The position numbers and the translations under genes were made by a program. From Rhodococcus sp. ARC_M6 (GTDB taxonomy: Bacteria; Actinomycetota; Actinomycetes; Mycobacteriales; Mycobacteriaceae), in assembly GCF_022810305.1 (NCBI RefSeq), contig NZ_JALGQH010000024.1:28941-92940 (forward strand): a stretch of 64,000 nucleotides of DNA. Direction: 5' to 3'. The number at the start of each line of letters is the position of its first letter. Within the stretch, counting starts at the first letter, position 1. Shown in pieces: positions 8,377 to 17,760 of the stretch. The notes beneath the pieces are model-generated. The model worked only from the letters and a program-made list of their open reading frames with translations. It did no database searches and had not been told where the DNA came from.

Positions 8377-9840
8377 GTGACGAACATTATCCATCTCCCG
8401 CTGGCGAAGGGTCGTGAGCGACTCTCGTCGGTCCTCATGGTGCCACTGCCGAGTCGGGTCGACGCGGCCCTGCTCGGGGCCAGTGACCGGTGGCCTGTCC
8501 GAGAGCTCGCCCCGCCCCCGGCGGGGTCAGGCCTCAAACCGGTCTTAGGGACCGCTGGCATGCCTCTGCTCGGTCACACCCTGGACTACATCCGGTTCGG
8601 ATCTAACTTCTCCCGGGCCAGGTACCAGCGGCTAGGACCTGTGTCGTGGATGGGCGCCTTCGGCACGAAAATAGTGGCGGTTGCCGGACCGGATGCCATA
8701 CAGGAGGTGCTGACCACCAAGGCGAAGTCGTTCTCCCAGGACGGGTGGACCTATCTCATCGATGCCTTTTTTCATCGGGGCCTGATGTTGATGAGCTTCG
8801 ACGAACACAGGATGCATCGGCGGATCATGCAGGAGGCGTTCACCCGCGACCGACTCGCCGGCTACGTCGACCAGCTCGGCCCGACGCTGGAGGCCAGCAT
8901 CCCAGGGTGGACAGCGGGACAATCCACCACGCGCATCTACCCGCTGCTGAAGGCACTAACTCTCGACGTCGCCACGAAGGTCTTCATGGCAGGTCGGGGG
9001 GGTAGCGAGGATACCGATGCCATCAACGACGCCTTCGTGGCCACCGTGCGTGCGGCCAGCTCGATCATCCGTTTCCCGTTACCGGGGACTCGTTGGCGAG
9101 CGGGAGTCCGTGGGCGCGCGCTCTTGGAGGACTACTTCACCCGGCACCTGCCGGCGGCTCGAAGTGGCCAAGGAGGCGACCTCTTTGCGGGGCTGTGCCA
9201 TGCGCGCACGGCCGACGGTGAGGCGTTCACCGATGAGGACGTCGTTAGCCACATGATCTTCTTGATGATGGCGGCCCACGACACATCGACCATCACCACC
9301 ACCGCTGCCGCCTACTTCCTCGCCAAGCACCCGGCCTGGCAGGAACGGGCGCGGGCCGAGTCCGACCGACTCGGTGGACGCCGCCCGGACATCGACGACC
9401 TGGACTCACTGGAGACTCTCGACCTGGTGATCAAGGAGACACTCCGTCTGGTGGCGCCCGTGCCCATCGTGATGCGCAAGACGGTCGAAGACGTGGATAT
9501 CGCCGGCCACCACATCCCGGCGGACACCCTGGTGGCCGTGGCTCCGTCGGTGAACCACTTCGACGAGTCGTGCTGGACCGACCCCGACACCTTTGACCCT
9601 GACCGCTTCAGCGAACCGCGGCGTGAGGACCAGAATCACCGCCTCGGGTGGATCCCCTTCGGAGGAGGGGTACACAAGTGCATCGGTCTGCACTTCGGCA
9701 CCCTCGAAGTCAAGGCGATTCTGCACCACATGCTACGCACCTACACCTGGACGGTCCCCGATCAGTATGAAGCGAGGTGGGACAACACCTCGCTCCCCAT
9801 TCCGGTCGACGGGTTGCCGATAACTCTGGAGCGCAGATGA
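8377..9840 (+). CDS. cytochrome P450, CYP136-like
   Basis: A 487-residue P450. The GTG start at 8377 follows GGAAAGGA by six bases. The heme loop is PFGGGVHKCIGLHFG, the I-helix contains MMAAHDTSTITTT and the K-helix has ETLR. The ending, with a pattern like RWDNTSLPIPVDGLPITL, resembles mycobacterial CYP136 and is distantly CYP51-like, so the subfamily call is tentative. It begins a run of tightly overlapping genes (P450, transglutaminase-like, aldehyde dehydrogenase, SDR). A sterol, terpenoid or fatty substrate is possible, but nothing in the sequence fixes it. Confidence 0.82.
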   Translation: MTNIIHLPLAKGRERLSSVLMVPLPSRVDAALLGASDRWPVRELAPPPAGSGLKPVLGTAGMPLLGHTLDYIRFGSNFSRARYQRLGPVSWMGAFGTKIVAVAGPDAIQEVLTTKAKSFSQDGWTYLIDAFFHRGLMLMSFDEHRMHRRIMQEAFTRDRLAGYVDQLGPTLEASIPGWTAGQSTTRIYPLLKALTLDVATKVFMAGRGGSEDTDAINDAFVATVRAASSIIRFPLPGTRWRAGVRGRALLEDYFTRHLPAARSGQGGDLFAGLCHARTADGEAFTDEDVVSHMIFLMMAAHDTSTITTTAAAYFLAKHPAWQERARAESDRLGGRRPDIDDLDSLETLDLVIKETLRLVAPVPIVMRKTVEDVDIAGHHIPADTLVAVAPSVNHFDESCWTDPDTFDPDRFSEPRREDQNHRLGWIPFGGGVHKCIGLHFGTLEVKAILHHMLRTYTWTVPDQYEARWDNTSLPIPVDGLPITLERR

Positions 9841-10562
9841 ATAAGGCACCGCTGGCGCACTCGTGGGCGACCGACTTCCTCGACATCGAGCACGAGTCCG
9901 TCCGGGCGTTCACCGCCGCCGCGGTTGGGGATGCGGGCACCGACCGGGACAAGGCGAAGCGCCTCTTCGCCGCCGTCCGCGACCAGATCCGGTACGACCC
10001 CTACACGGTGTCGGACGATCCCGCCCATTATCGAGCAAGCTTCGTCCTCGAGACCGGGCGCGCCTATTGCGTCCCGAAGGCGGTGCTCTTGACCGCGGTG
10101 TGCCGTGCGGCAGGGATTCCGGCGCTACTGGGGTTTGCCGACGTCCGAAATCATTTGCAGACCGAAGCGTTGCGAGCGCTCATGGGCGGCACAGACCTGT
10201 TCGTCTATCACGGCTACAGCCATCTCTACGTCAACGGCCGGTGGATGAAGGCGACCCCGGCGTTCAACACCGAGTTGTGTGCCCGTTTCGGGGTGCCGCC
10301 GGTGGATTTCGACGGCGAGCACGACGCCCTCCTGCACGCCTTCGCCGCCGACGGAGCCCTGCACATGGAGTATGTCCGCGAGCGCGGCGTCTTCGACGAC
10401 CTGCCTTTGAACACGATCTTGACCGAGCTTCGGCATACCTATGGACAGCGAATCTTTGAGCGCACCCACGTGCTCGCTGACGCTTTCACCGACACACCCG
10501 ACAGATGCACCCAGCCCGACGGGATCGCCCGCGGGCTCCACTCACTCCCGGAGGCCCGATGA
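9837..10562 (+). CDS. transglutaminase-like domain protein
   Basis: A 241-residue cytoplasmic protein with a transglutaminase/papain-like core. The catalytic Cys candidate is in ETGRAYCVPKAVLLTAVCRAAGIPA (about residue 79) and the His candidate in YHGYSHLYVNGRW. The position after that, KATPAFN, lacks the usual Asp-Pro and is typical of a bacterial subgroup whose substrates are unknown. The ATG overlaps the P450 stop by 4 nt and the gene's own stop overlaps the aldehyde dehydrogenase start, so it is embedded in the operon. It could act as a peptidase, amidase or acyl/amide transferase. Confidence 0.78.
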   Translation: MNKAPLAHSWATDFLDIEHESVRAFTAAAVGDAGTDRDKAKRLFAAVRDQIRYDPYTVSDDPAHYRASFVLETGRAYCVPKAVLLTAVCRAAGIPALLGFADVRNHLQTEALRALMGGTDLFVYHGYSHLYVNGRWMKATPAFNTELCARFGVPPVDFDGEHDALLHAFAADGALHMEYVRERGVFDDLPLNTILTELRHTYGQRIFERTHVLADAFTDTPDRCTQPDGIARGLHSLPEAR

Positions 10563-12088
10563 GCACGGCGACCACAGCGGATGCCCTGGACGTACGCAAC
10601 CCCGCCGACGGCCGGCTGGTCGCAACCGTCCCCATCGATACCCGCGAGACCGTGAACAGCATCGCGGCCGATCTCCGCCGCGCTCAGCTCGGGTGGGCTC
10701 AGGCAAGCCCGCGGCAACGCTCCCGATGGTTGCATCGCTGGCGAGACTGGATCCTGGCTCACACCGACGAACTCACCGATCTGCTGCAAGCCGAAACAGG
10801 CAAGGTGCGCCCCGACGCCCTGGTTGAGACGACAGCATCGTGCGAGTTCATCACCTACTACGCAAACCATGCCGAGAAGTTTCTCGCTGACGAGCAAGTC
10901 CGATCCGCAGGTCTGCTAAGTCTGCCGAAACGGTTGTCCAAGACCTACCACCCGTACCCGGTTGTCGGGCTCATCACACCGTGGAACTTCCCGATCACCC
11001 TCTTCCTCATGGATGCAGCTCCTGCGCTGGCTGCCGGATGCGCAGTCCTGGCGAAGTCCTCGGAAGAGACGCCACTGACCTGTGCACGAGTCGTCGAGGG
11101 CTGGCACGAGATCGGCGCCCCACCGGTTTTGGCGCATGTTGTGGGTGCTAGCGAAGCAGGTGCTGCGGTCGTGGACGCCGCTGACTTCGTTCAGTTCACG
11201 GGCTCGACAGCCACCGGGAGGACAATCGCGATCCGCTGTGCCGAGCAATTGAAGCCTGTGAGCTTGGAGTTAGGCGGTAAAGATCCGGCGATCGTGCTGG
11301 AGGACGCCGACCTTGCTCGTGCTGTGGAGGGGATCGCGTGGGGCGGTCTGTTCAACGCGGGGCAGGTCTGCATCTCAGTCGAGCGGGTGTATGTGGTCTC
11401 TGAGATCTACGACGAGTTCGTGGCCCGGCTGGCTCAACGAGTACGGTCACTTACCCAAGGTGCCGCGGCAGGTGACGACGTAGGTGCGATGGTCACGGCG
11501 AGACAGGTCGAGATAGCCGATCGCCACGTCAGCCAGGCAGTAGCGGCAGGTGCGCAGGTACTGGCCGGCGGAACCCTAAGCGCGGTCGGGAACTACTACG
11601 CTCCAACCGTTGTGGTCGGCGTCGACCACACAATGGCCTGCATGACCGAGGAGACCTTCGGCCCCACGATCCCTGTGATGCGTGTCGCGGACGAGGACGA
11701 GGCCATCCACCTGGCTAACGACTCGGCGTTCGGCTTGTCTGCCACAGTGTGGACCCGCGACCATGCTCGTGCGCGGCGTATCGCACAACGTCTGGACGCG
11801 GGTGCAGTCAACATCAACGACGTCTTCAGCAACCTCTTCGCCACCACACTGCCGCACAGTGGATGGAAGGCCTCAGGTATCGGTGCGCGACTAGGCGGCG
11901 CCTACGGACTTCACAAATACTGCCGGGTCCAGTCCGTGACCGAGCCGCGGATCCCTGTCCTGACACGAGAACTCACGTGGTACCCGTACACCTCCCGACG
12001 TACGGCCATCGCCGAAAAAGTATTGCGTGCAGCAGCCGGTCGCGGTCTACGACAACGCCTCGGCCTGAACAAGGAGCACAGCAAGTGA
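10559..12088 (+). CDS. NAD(P)+-dependent aldehyde dehydrogenase
   Basis: A 509-residue ALDH superfamily enzyme. The catalytic Glu is in SLELGGKDPAIV, the nucleophilic Cys in FNAGQVCISVER (near residue 275), and the Rossmann motif FTGSTATGR precedes them. The N-terminal motif ITPWNFPI is also typical. It closely resembles succinate-semialdehyde/long-chain aldehyde dehydrogenases. In this context it most likely oxidises the fatty aldehyde formed from the hydroxylated alkane to the acid. The start ATG 10559 and the end 12088 both overlap their neighbours by 4 nt. Confidence 0.9.
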   Translation: MSTATTADALDVRNPADGRLVATVPIDTRETVNSIAADLRRAQLGWAQASPRQRSRWLHRWRDWILAHTDELTDLLQAETGKVRPDALVETTASCEFITYYANHAEKFLADEQVRSAGLLSLPKRLSKTYHPYPVVGLITPWNFPITLFLMDAAPALAAGCAVLAKSSEETPLTCARVVEGWHEIGAPPVLAHVVGASEAGAAVVDAADFVQFTGSTATGRTIAIRCAEQLKPVSLELGGKDPAIVLEDADLARAVEGIAWGGLFNAGQVCISVERVYVVSEIYDEFVARLAQRVRSLTQGAAAGDDVGAMVTARQVEIADRHVSQAVAAGAQVLAGGTLSAVGNYYAPTVVVGVDHTMACMTEETFGPTIPVMRVADEDEAIHLANDSAFGLSATVWTRDHARARRIAQRLDAGAVNINDVFSNLFATTLPHSGWKASGIGARLGGAYGLHKYCRVQSVTEPRIPVLTRELTWYPYTSRRTAIAEKVLRAAAGRGLRQRLGLNKEHSK

Positions 12089-12921
12089 CGACACACAATC
12101 CCCATACCGCCGCGAAAACAGTGGCGATCACCGGGGGAGCCCGCGGCATCGGCTACCAGACCGCGAAGGAGCTGATCCGACGAGGTCACCGCGTGGCCAT
12201 CGGCGACATCGACGAGGCACGTGCTAAGGAGACCGCCGCCGAACTGGGGGTTAAGGTTGTCACCCGCCTCGATGTCACCGACCCTGACTCGTTCAAAGAC
12301 TTTCTCGACCTAGTCGAGGGAGACCTCGGCCCCCTCGACGTGCTGATCAACAACGCGGGCATCATGCCCACCGGGCACACCCACGAGGAAGACGACGCGG
12401 TGACCCGGCGGCAGGTCGAGATCAACGTCCTGGGAGTCATCTTTGGGACCAAACTCGCCCTTCAACGGATGCTCCCTCGTCGTACTGGACACATCATCAA
12501 CACCGCATCACTGGCCGGCGAGCTCGCCGTCCCCGGTCTGGCGACCTACTGCGGCACCAAATTCGCGGTCATCGGATTCACGGAGGCGGCGCGACTGGAA
12601 TACCGCAAGTCAGGCGTGCGGCTGTCCACAGTGCGGCCCACGTTCACCAACACCGAACTCGTTGCTGGGACAGCAGGAGCCAAGGGACTGCGCAATGCAG
12701 AGCCCGAGGAAATCGCTCGAGTGACAGCCGAACTGATCGAGAAACCGCGGCCCTTCGTGCGCGTCACTCGCCTCGCCGGGAGCATGGTCGCAGCGATGAA
12801 GTTCGTCCCCGAACGGCTCGCCACCAGGCTCGGATCGGCCCTGGACACAGACTCTGTATTCCTCGACGACGTGGACATGGGGGCACGTCAGGCCTACCTG
12901 GACAGAATTCGGAACAACTGA
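12085..12921 (+). CDS. short-chain dehydrogenase/reductase
   Basis: A 278-residue classical SDR with cofactor motif TGGARGIG near the N-terminus, LINNAGIM in the middle, the active-site Ser in INTASLAG, and the Tyr/Lys pair in YCGTKFAV. The GTG start at 12085 follows AAGGAG and overlaps the ALDH stop. It probably interconverts an alcohol and an aldehyde or ketone. Because no medium-chain or iron alcohol dehydrogenase is seen in the cluster, it is the best candidate for oxidising the alkanol product of CYP153; that assignment is inference. The C-terminal ~60 residues are longer than in minimal SDRs. Confidence 0.88.
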   Translation: MTTHNPHTAAKTVAITGGARGIGYQTAKELIRRGHRVAIGDIDEARAKETAAELGVKVVTRLDVTDPDSFKDFLDLVEGDLGPLDVLINNAGIMPTGHTHEEDDAVTRRQVEINVLGVIFGTKLALQRMLPRRTGHIINTASLAGELAVPGLATYCGTKFAVIGFTEAARLEYRKSGVRLSTVRPTFTNTELVAGTAGAKGLRNAEPEEIARVTAELIEKPRPFVRVTRLAGSMVAAMKFVPERLATRLGSALDTDSVFLDDVDMGARQAYLDRIRNN

Positions 12922-12959
12922 CCTGGTCTTCGAACCCACCACCCAAAAAAGGAAGATAC

Positions 12960-14027
12960 ATGCCCCGCAAGATCCTGATCAAGGACTACCCCCATCAGAT
13001 CGGGGGGCACTGTGGTTCTGGCGCAATGCGGGATCTTCTGCACTGGCATGGACTGGGGTGGGAAGGGCCACCCGATGAAGGTCTGGTGTTCGCACTCGGC
13101 GGCTCGCTGGGGCTAGCGTACCTCCGATCGAATGACCTGGTTCCACCATTGTATTTGGTGGGACGAGGGGCCGACTTCGAAATCGATCTACCCCGCCGGC
13201 TAGGCGGACAGGTCCACGTTCTCACCACCGACGATCCCAGTGAGGGATGGTCTTGGGTTCTCGACGAGATCGACGCAGGCAGACCCAGCCTGGTGTGGGG
13301 CGACATAGCCGAGCTACCGTACCTGCAGGTCCAGTTGCAGATGAGTCGCCACGACATCGTGGTGATCGGTTACGACGAAGCTAAGGGGATTGCCTTCGTC
13401 GTAGACAATGATCGCGCCGAGGTGCAGGAAGTCCCGCTCGATTCGCTGGCTCGGGCGCGTTCCTCGACGTCCTTCCCTCAACCGACGCGCCACTGTACAT
13501 ACCGCATCACCTGGCCGAGCGCGCTGCCAGACATGGCAACAGTGGCGGCAGAGGCATTTCGCCAATCCGCGGCCAACATGCGCCACCCGTCACAGCCGGG
13601 GATCGTTGATCTCACGACCATGGAGGCCGGGGCCGAGGGGCTAGCTGCAGTCGAGCAGTTGGCGGCCGACCTTCGAGCCTGGGCAGACCTTCCGACAAGA
13701 GATCTTGAGATCTTCCTGTTCAGTCTGGGCGCTTTCATCGAGAAGGCGGGCACCGGCGGCGGCCTATTCCGCCGGTTGCTCGCCGATGGCTGCGCGGATG
13801 TCGCACGCCTGACCGGTGATCTAGCCACCGCCGACCTCGCCGTCGCCGCCAGCCGTTGTGCGCAGGCATGGACCGAAACTGCACGTGCCGGGACCCAACG
13901 CGACATTGATGCGCGCGCTCGCTTAGCGGCGGTGGTCACGGCGGCTAGCCGACTACCAGAACTCGAGTCGAACCTGGTCGAGTCCCTGGAATTGGCTTCA
14001 ACCTCACTTACGGCTGCAGGTCTCTGA
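12960..14027 (+). CDS. BtrH_N / DUF4872 domain protein
   Basis: A 355-residue protein with the pattern of the BtrH N-terminal domain. It begins with a GGHCGSGAMRDLLHWHGL segment holding Cys and His, then a GLVFALGGSLGLAYL segment. The C-terminal half is helical and resembles DUF4872. BtrH itself is an acyl carrier-linked aminoacyltransferase of butirosin biosynthesis, and the fold is cysteine-protease-like. Cys18 and His17 or His26 are candidate catalytic residues. It sits 38 bases after the SDR and just before an acyl-CoA ligase, which could supply an activated acyl group. Its substrate is unknown; such a gene is unusual in an alkane cluster. Confidence 0.72.
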   Translation: MPRKILIKDYPHQIGGHCGSGAMRDLLHWHGLGWEGPPDEGLVFALGGSLGLAYLRSNDLVPPLYLVGRGADFEIDLPRRLGGQVHVLTTDDPSEGWSWVLDEIDAGRPSLVWGDIAELPYLQVQLQMSRHDIVVIGYDEAKGIAFVVDNDRAEVQEVPLDSLARARSSTSFPQPTRHCTYRITWPSALPDMATVAAEAFRQSAANMRHPSQPGIVDLTTMEAGAEGLAAVEQLAADLRAWADLPTRDLEIFLFSLGAFIEKAGTGGGLFRRLLADGCADVARLTGDLATADLAVAASRCAQAWTETARAGTQRDIDARARLAAVVTAASRLPELESNLVESLELASTSLTAAGL

Positions 14028-14110
14028 CAGCCCGCTGTTAACCAGGACGCCCGGTGAATTGATCTGCGGATCGCTGTTCGTTCGCAGGCAGTATCGAATG
14101 AAGGAATGGT

Positions 14111-15742
14111 ATGCAGAGCACGATGATGAACTTTCCCTTGACAACTGCGGCGATTCTGCGCCACGGTTCGAGTGTGCATAGCTCGGCAACCGTACGGACC
14201 TTGCAGTCCGACGGGAGCGTTAAGGTCGGCACTTTCGCCGAAGTCGGACGGAGAGCCGCACAGTTGGCCAACGCATTGCGCGGTTGCGGGATCACAGGCG
14301 ATGAGCGTGTTGCGACCTTTATGTGGAACAACCAGGAGCATGTTGAGGCCTACTGTGCGGTGCCCTCGATGGGCGCAGTGCTGCACACCCTGAACCTACG
14401 TCTCACCCCTGATCAACTTGTCTACATCGGCAACCACGCCGAGGATCAGGTCGTAATTCTCGATGGAAGCCTGCTGCCCTTGCTGGCCCCTGTACTGCTG
14501 CAGCTCACCAGCGTGCACACCGTCGTCGTGACCGGCGAAGTGGACCTTACCCCGCTGCACCGTGACGGGGTCAGGGTCGTGGGGTACGAGGAGTTCCTCG
14601 CCTCTCAGTCCGATACGTTCGACTGGCCTGATCTCGATGAGCAGTCCGCAGCCGCTATGTGTTATACCTCGGGTACCACCGGCAACCCCAAAGGGGTCGC
14701 CTACAGCCACCGGTCGACGTACTTGCATTCGATGGCGGCCTGCGCCGCCGACGGACTGCGAGTCAGCTGCGATGATCGGATCCTTGCCATCGTGCCGATG
14801 TTCCACGCCAACGCTTGGGGACTAGTCTATGCCGCCCTTATGTCGGGCGCCGACCTACTCATGCCTGACAGGTTCCTGCAGGCTGAGCCGCTGGTGCGGC
14901 TCATCGACGCGCAGAGGCCGACCGTCGCGGGCGCAGTTCCGACGATCTGGAATGACGTCTTAAACTTCTTGGAGGCAAACTCCAGCTATGACATCTCCTC
15001 TCTCGGTCTGGTCGCCTGCGGTGGTTCCGCAGTACCCCTTCACCTGATGGAGGCCTTCGAGGAGAGGTACGGCGTGCAGGTCGTCCAGGCATGGGGAATG
15101 ACCGAAACCTCGCCGCTGGCCGCCATCGCACGCCCACCGGTATCGCTCGATGTGCAGGAGCGCTGGCGCCTGCGCGCCACCCAAGGCCGCCCGGTTGCAG
15201 GGGTGGAGCTGAGGATTGTCGACGACGAGGGCAATAAGCTCCCGCACGACGGCGAAGCGGTCGGTGAGTTGCAAGCACGCGGGCCCTGGATTACCGGCTC
15301 GTACGTCGGCGAGGAGCATGACAGTGAGAAGTTTCAGGAAGGGTGGTTACGCACCGGCGACGTCGGGCGGATCGATGCACGCAATTTCGTGACGCTGACC
15401 GACCGCGCCAAGGACGTGATCAAGTCCGGCGGGGAGTGGATCTCCTCGGTCGAGCTCGAACTGCTGCTTGCCGGTCATCCAGACGTGCTCGAGGCATCTG
15501 TGATCGGAGTGCCGGACGAGAAGTGGCAAGAACGCCCCCTCGCGGTGATCGTTCCACGTGAGGGCCGCGAGCCCACACCTGCTAATCTGCGCGACTTCCT
15601 CGACGGCAAGGTCGCCAAGTGGTGGCTGCCCGAGCGTTGGTGCTTCATCTCCGAGGTGCCCAAGACCTCAGTCGGCAAGTTCGACAAGAAGCGCCTACGC
15701 TCCCTGCACGCCGAAGGAGAGCTCGCTGTCATCGAAATCTAG
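14111..15742 (+). CDS. AlkK-like medium/long-chain acyl-CoA ligase
   Basis: A 543-residue AMP-forming ligase of the ANL superfamily. The P-loop-like core motif is CYTSGTTGNPKGVAYSHRS, the A5 motif is QAWGMTETSP, and the hinge and catalytic Lys region reads DRAKDVIKSGGEWIS and ends near VGKFDKKRLR. The overall pattern closely follows AlkK of Pseudomonas OCT plasmids, including the MFHANAWG segment. It would convert fatty acids from alkane oxidation to CoA thioesters at the cost of ATP. It starts at ATG 14111, preceded by AAGGA. Confidence 0.9.
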   Translation: MQSTMMNFPLTTAAILRHGSSVHSSATVRTLQSDGSVKVGTFAEVGRRAAQLANALRGCGITGDERVATFMWNNQEHVEAYCAVPSMGAVLHTLNLRLTPDQLVYIGNHAEDQVVILDGSLLPLLAPVLLQLTSVHTVVVTGEVDLTPLHRDGVRVVGYEEFLASQSDTFDWPDLDEQSAAAMCYTSGTTGNPKGVAYSHRSTYLHSMAACAADGLRVSCDDRILAIVPMFHANAWGLVYAALMSGADLLMPDRFLQAEPLVRLIDAQRPTVAGAVPTIWNDVLNFLEANSSYDISSLGLVACGGSAVPLHLMEAFEERYGVQVVQAWGMTETSPLAAIARPPVSLDVQERWRLRATQGRPVAGVELRIVDDEGNKLPHDGEAVGELQARGPWITGSYVGEEHDSEKFQEGWLRTGDVGRIDARNFVTLTDRAKDVIKSGGEWISSVELELLLAGHPDVLEASVIGVPDEKWQERPLAVIVPREGREPTPANLRDFLDGKVAKWWLPERWCFISEVPKTSVGKFDKKRLRSLHAEGELAVIEI

Positions 15743-16015
15743 GAAATTTTTTTCCAACCGGAGTTCTGAATAGGACGAGGCAGATGGAACGCGGGGCGGG
15801 AAGTTTTTCACGACACCGGCGTCCATCGCAGACTACGGCACTGGTGAAGGAGATGGGGTCGTGATCTCCCGTTGGGCGGGACACCTCGCCTGACCAACGT
15901 GGAGTTGAGCGAAGGGCTGCCACCGCACTCTCCGGAGTGCGCTCAGGTGTATTTGCATAACGGTCACACTCGAGACCGGCATTAAGCGCGGTTTCATCGA
16001 CAGGAAGGTCGGACC
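15743..16015. other. intergenic region upstream of thioesterase 2
   Basis: No gene is seen in these 273 bases. The 5' end has GGAAATTTTTTTTCC just after the ligase stop, which may act as a weak end of transcription. The last ~40 bases resemble the leader of the thioesterase gene at 18248: both contain a CGGTTTCA...CGACAG element and AGGTCSGACC before ATG, which supports duplication of the thioesterase with its leader. Confidence 0.5.
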
Positions 16016-16549
16016 ATGGGCAAAGCTTCGGATGCGGTCGGGGGGTCGGTCGACCCAGACATGGAGGACTGGGTGCGCTCATTCCGGCCGCTGGAAGAAT
16101 CTAGCTCGCCTGAGTTGCCACCCCACCACCCCAACTGTCTTGGGTGCGGGCCGACGAACCCGCACGGGCATTACCTGTCGGTACGGCGTTGCCGAGACGG
16201 CGTCGTTGCTCACCACCTCTTCGACCAACGTCACGTAGGGGCGCCCAGGATAGCACACGGCGGCGCGGTGGCGACCGTAATCGACGATCTTTTCGGTTTC
16301 CTGCTCTACACGGTCGGAGAACTCGGCGTGACGCGCCATCTCGAACTCGACTACCTCGCGCCGGTTCTGCTTGCCACGCCTTACACCCTGCACGCCGATA
16401 CACGGTCTCGCGATGGCCGGAAATTGAATCTCGCGGCCAGGATCGAGGATATAGAGGGTCGATCGGTCACCACGGCGACCGCCCTGTTCATCCTGGTCGA
16501 CGTCGAACATTTCCTGCAGTCACAGGCGAATACTAAGAGGCAAGCATGA
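16016..16549 (+). CDS. PaaI-type hotdog thioesterase, copy 2
   Basis: A 177-residue hotdog-fold protein with the same layout as copies 1 and 3: an acidic, Trp-containing start, HHPNCLGCGPTNPHG, HVGAPRIAHGGAVATVIDDLFGFLLYTVGEL, then DYLAPVLLATPY. The central helix carries the conserved Asp expected in the active site. GGAAGG precedes ATG 16016. Its stop overlaps the start of the P450 gene by 4 nt, so thioesterase and P450 form a two-gene unit. It probably releases acids from CoA esters or recycles CoA in the alkane or aromatic pathway. Confidence 0.82.
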   Translation: MGKASDAVGGSVDPDMEDWVRSFRPLEESSSPELPPHHPNCLGCGPTNPHGHYLSVRRCRDGVVAHHLFDQRHVGAPRIAHGGAVATVIDDLFGFLLYTVGELGVTRHLELDYLAPVLLATPYTLHADTRSRDGRKLNLAARIEDIEGRSVTTATALFILVDVEHFLQSQANTKRQA

Positions 16550-17760
16550 ATGTACCGACCGAGAGGGAACTGCTCCTGGACGCCTTACTCACCGATCACG
16601 GCGCAGCCGGACCTTACGAAGCGTTCCGACGGCTGCGAGAGACGCGCCCCGTCTTGGTTACGCGATCGGGGGTGCTGGTATTGAGTCGCTACGACGATTG
16701 CGCGGCGGCGCTCCGCGACCGCAGACTCGGCAAGGCCGACGAGTCGCTGGGCTTCGGCTTGTCCGAGATCCCTGACGAGCTGCAACGTCGGGCCATGCAT
16801 CGATTCCGGCGCACCATGCTGTTCCGTAACCCCCCTGACCATCACCGGCTGCGTCGACTGGTGGCCGACGTGTTCACCCCTCGACACATTGACGAGTTGC
16901 GCAGCCGCATCATCACACAGATCCATCACCTACTTAACGTCATGGAGGTACAGGTCTTCGTCGACATCATCACCGATCTGGCGCTCCCGCTGCCTGTGAA
17001 TGTGATAGGCGAACTTCTGGGAGTTCCCGCGGCCGATCGGGCAGTTGCCGCGCCATTGGTGCGTGCCCTGCTCGCCTCACTGGAACCCGGAGCCAATGTT
17101 GAGGCTCTGACCGCCGCCTGTGAAGCCGAGAACCAACTTGCCATGTATTTCGCTGACCTGTTGGCGGTCAAACGCGCCCGCCCCGCCGATGACCTACTCA
17201 GCCGACTCGCCGTCGCGCACGGCGACGACATCCTGGATGACGACGAATGCGTCGGCACCGCGATTCTGTTGTTCGCCGCAGGGTTCGAAACCACCACAAA
17301 CCTCATCGGCAACGGTGTCGCCGCGCTGCTCGCTCACCCCGACCAAATGCGCGAACTGGGTGCCAGGCCCGACTTGGCGAGCAATGCCGTCGAAGAATTG
17401 TTGCGTTACGACTCCCCCGTCCAGACCAACGGGCGCACGGTGCTCGAGCCGACACGGCTGGCAGGAGTCGATCTACATCCCGGTCAGATCGTATTGACCT
17501 TGCTCGGGGCGGCCAACAGAGATCCGGACCGATTTTGTGACCCGGATAAGCTCGACATCACCCGAACCGGAGTCCCACCGTTGTCGTTCGGCGCCGGCAT
17601 TCACTTCTGTCTCGGCGCGCCGCTGGCCCGGCTCGAAGGATCCCTACTGTTCCCGATCCTGGTGGCTCGTTTTCCCGGTCTCCAGCTCGTCGAACAGCCT
17701 CGCTGGCGTACCGGGCTGTCCTTCCGCGGGCTATCGAGTTTAAAGGTGGCAACCAGATGA
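16546..17760 (+). CDS. cytochrome P450, third in the cluster
   Basis: A 404-residue class I-type bacterial P450, the usual length for soluble CYP105/107/140-like enzymes. The heme loop is SFGAGIHFCLGAPLAR, the I-helix FAAGFETTTNLIGNG (with Glu in place of the usual acidic Asp), and the K-helix EELLRYDSPVQ. It is not a CYP153. The ATG start overlaps the thioesterase stop. There is no ferredoxin gene beside it, so it probably draws electrons from the ferredoxin and reductase at 5.4-8.3 kb or from a host system. The substrate is unknown. Confidence 0.86.
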   Translation: MNVPTERELLLDALLTDHGAAGPYEAFRRLRETRPVLVTRSGVLVLSRYDDCAAALRDRRLGKADESLGFGLSEIPDELQRRAMHRFRRTMLFRNPPDHHRLRRLVADVFTPRHIDELRSRIITQIHHLLNVMEVQVFVDIITDLALPLPVNVIGELLGVPAADRAVAAPLVRALLASLEPGANVEALTAACEAENQLAMYFADLLAVKRARPADDLLSRLAVAHGDDILDDDECVGTAILLFAAGFETTTNLIGNGVAALLAHPDQMRELGARPDLASNAVEELLRYDSPVQTNGRTVLEPTRLAGVDLHPGQIVLTLLGAANRDPDRFCDPDKLDITRTGVPPLSFGAGIHFCLGAPLARLEGSLLFPILVARFPGLQLVEQPRWRTGLSFRGLSSLKVATR

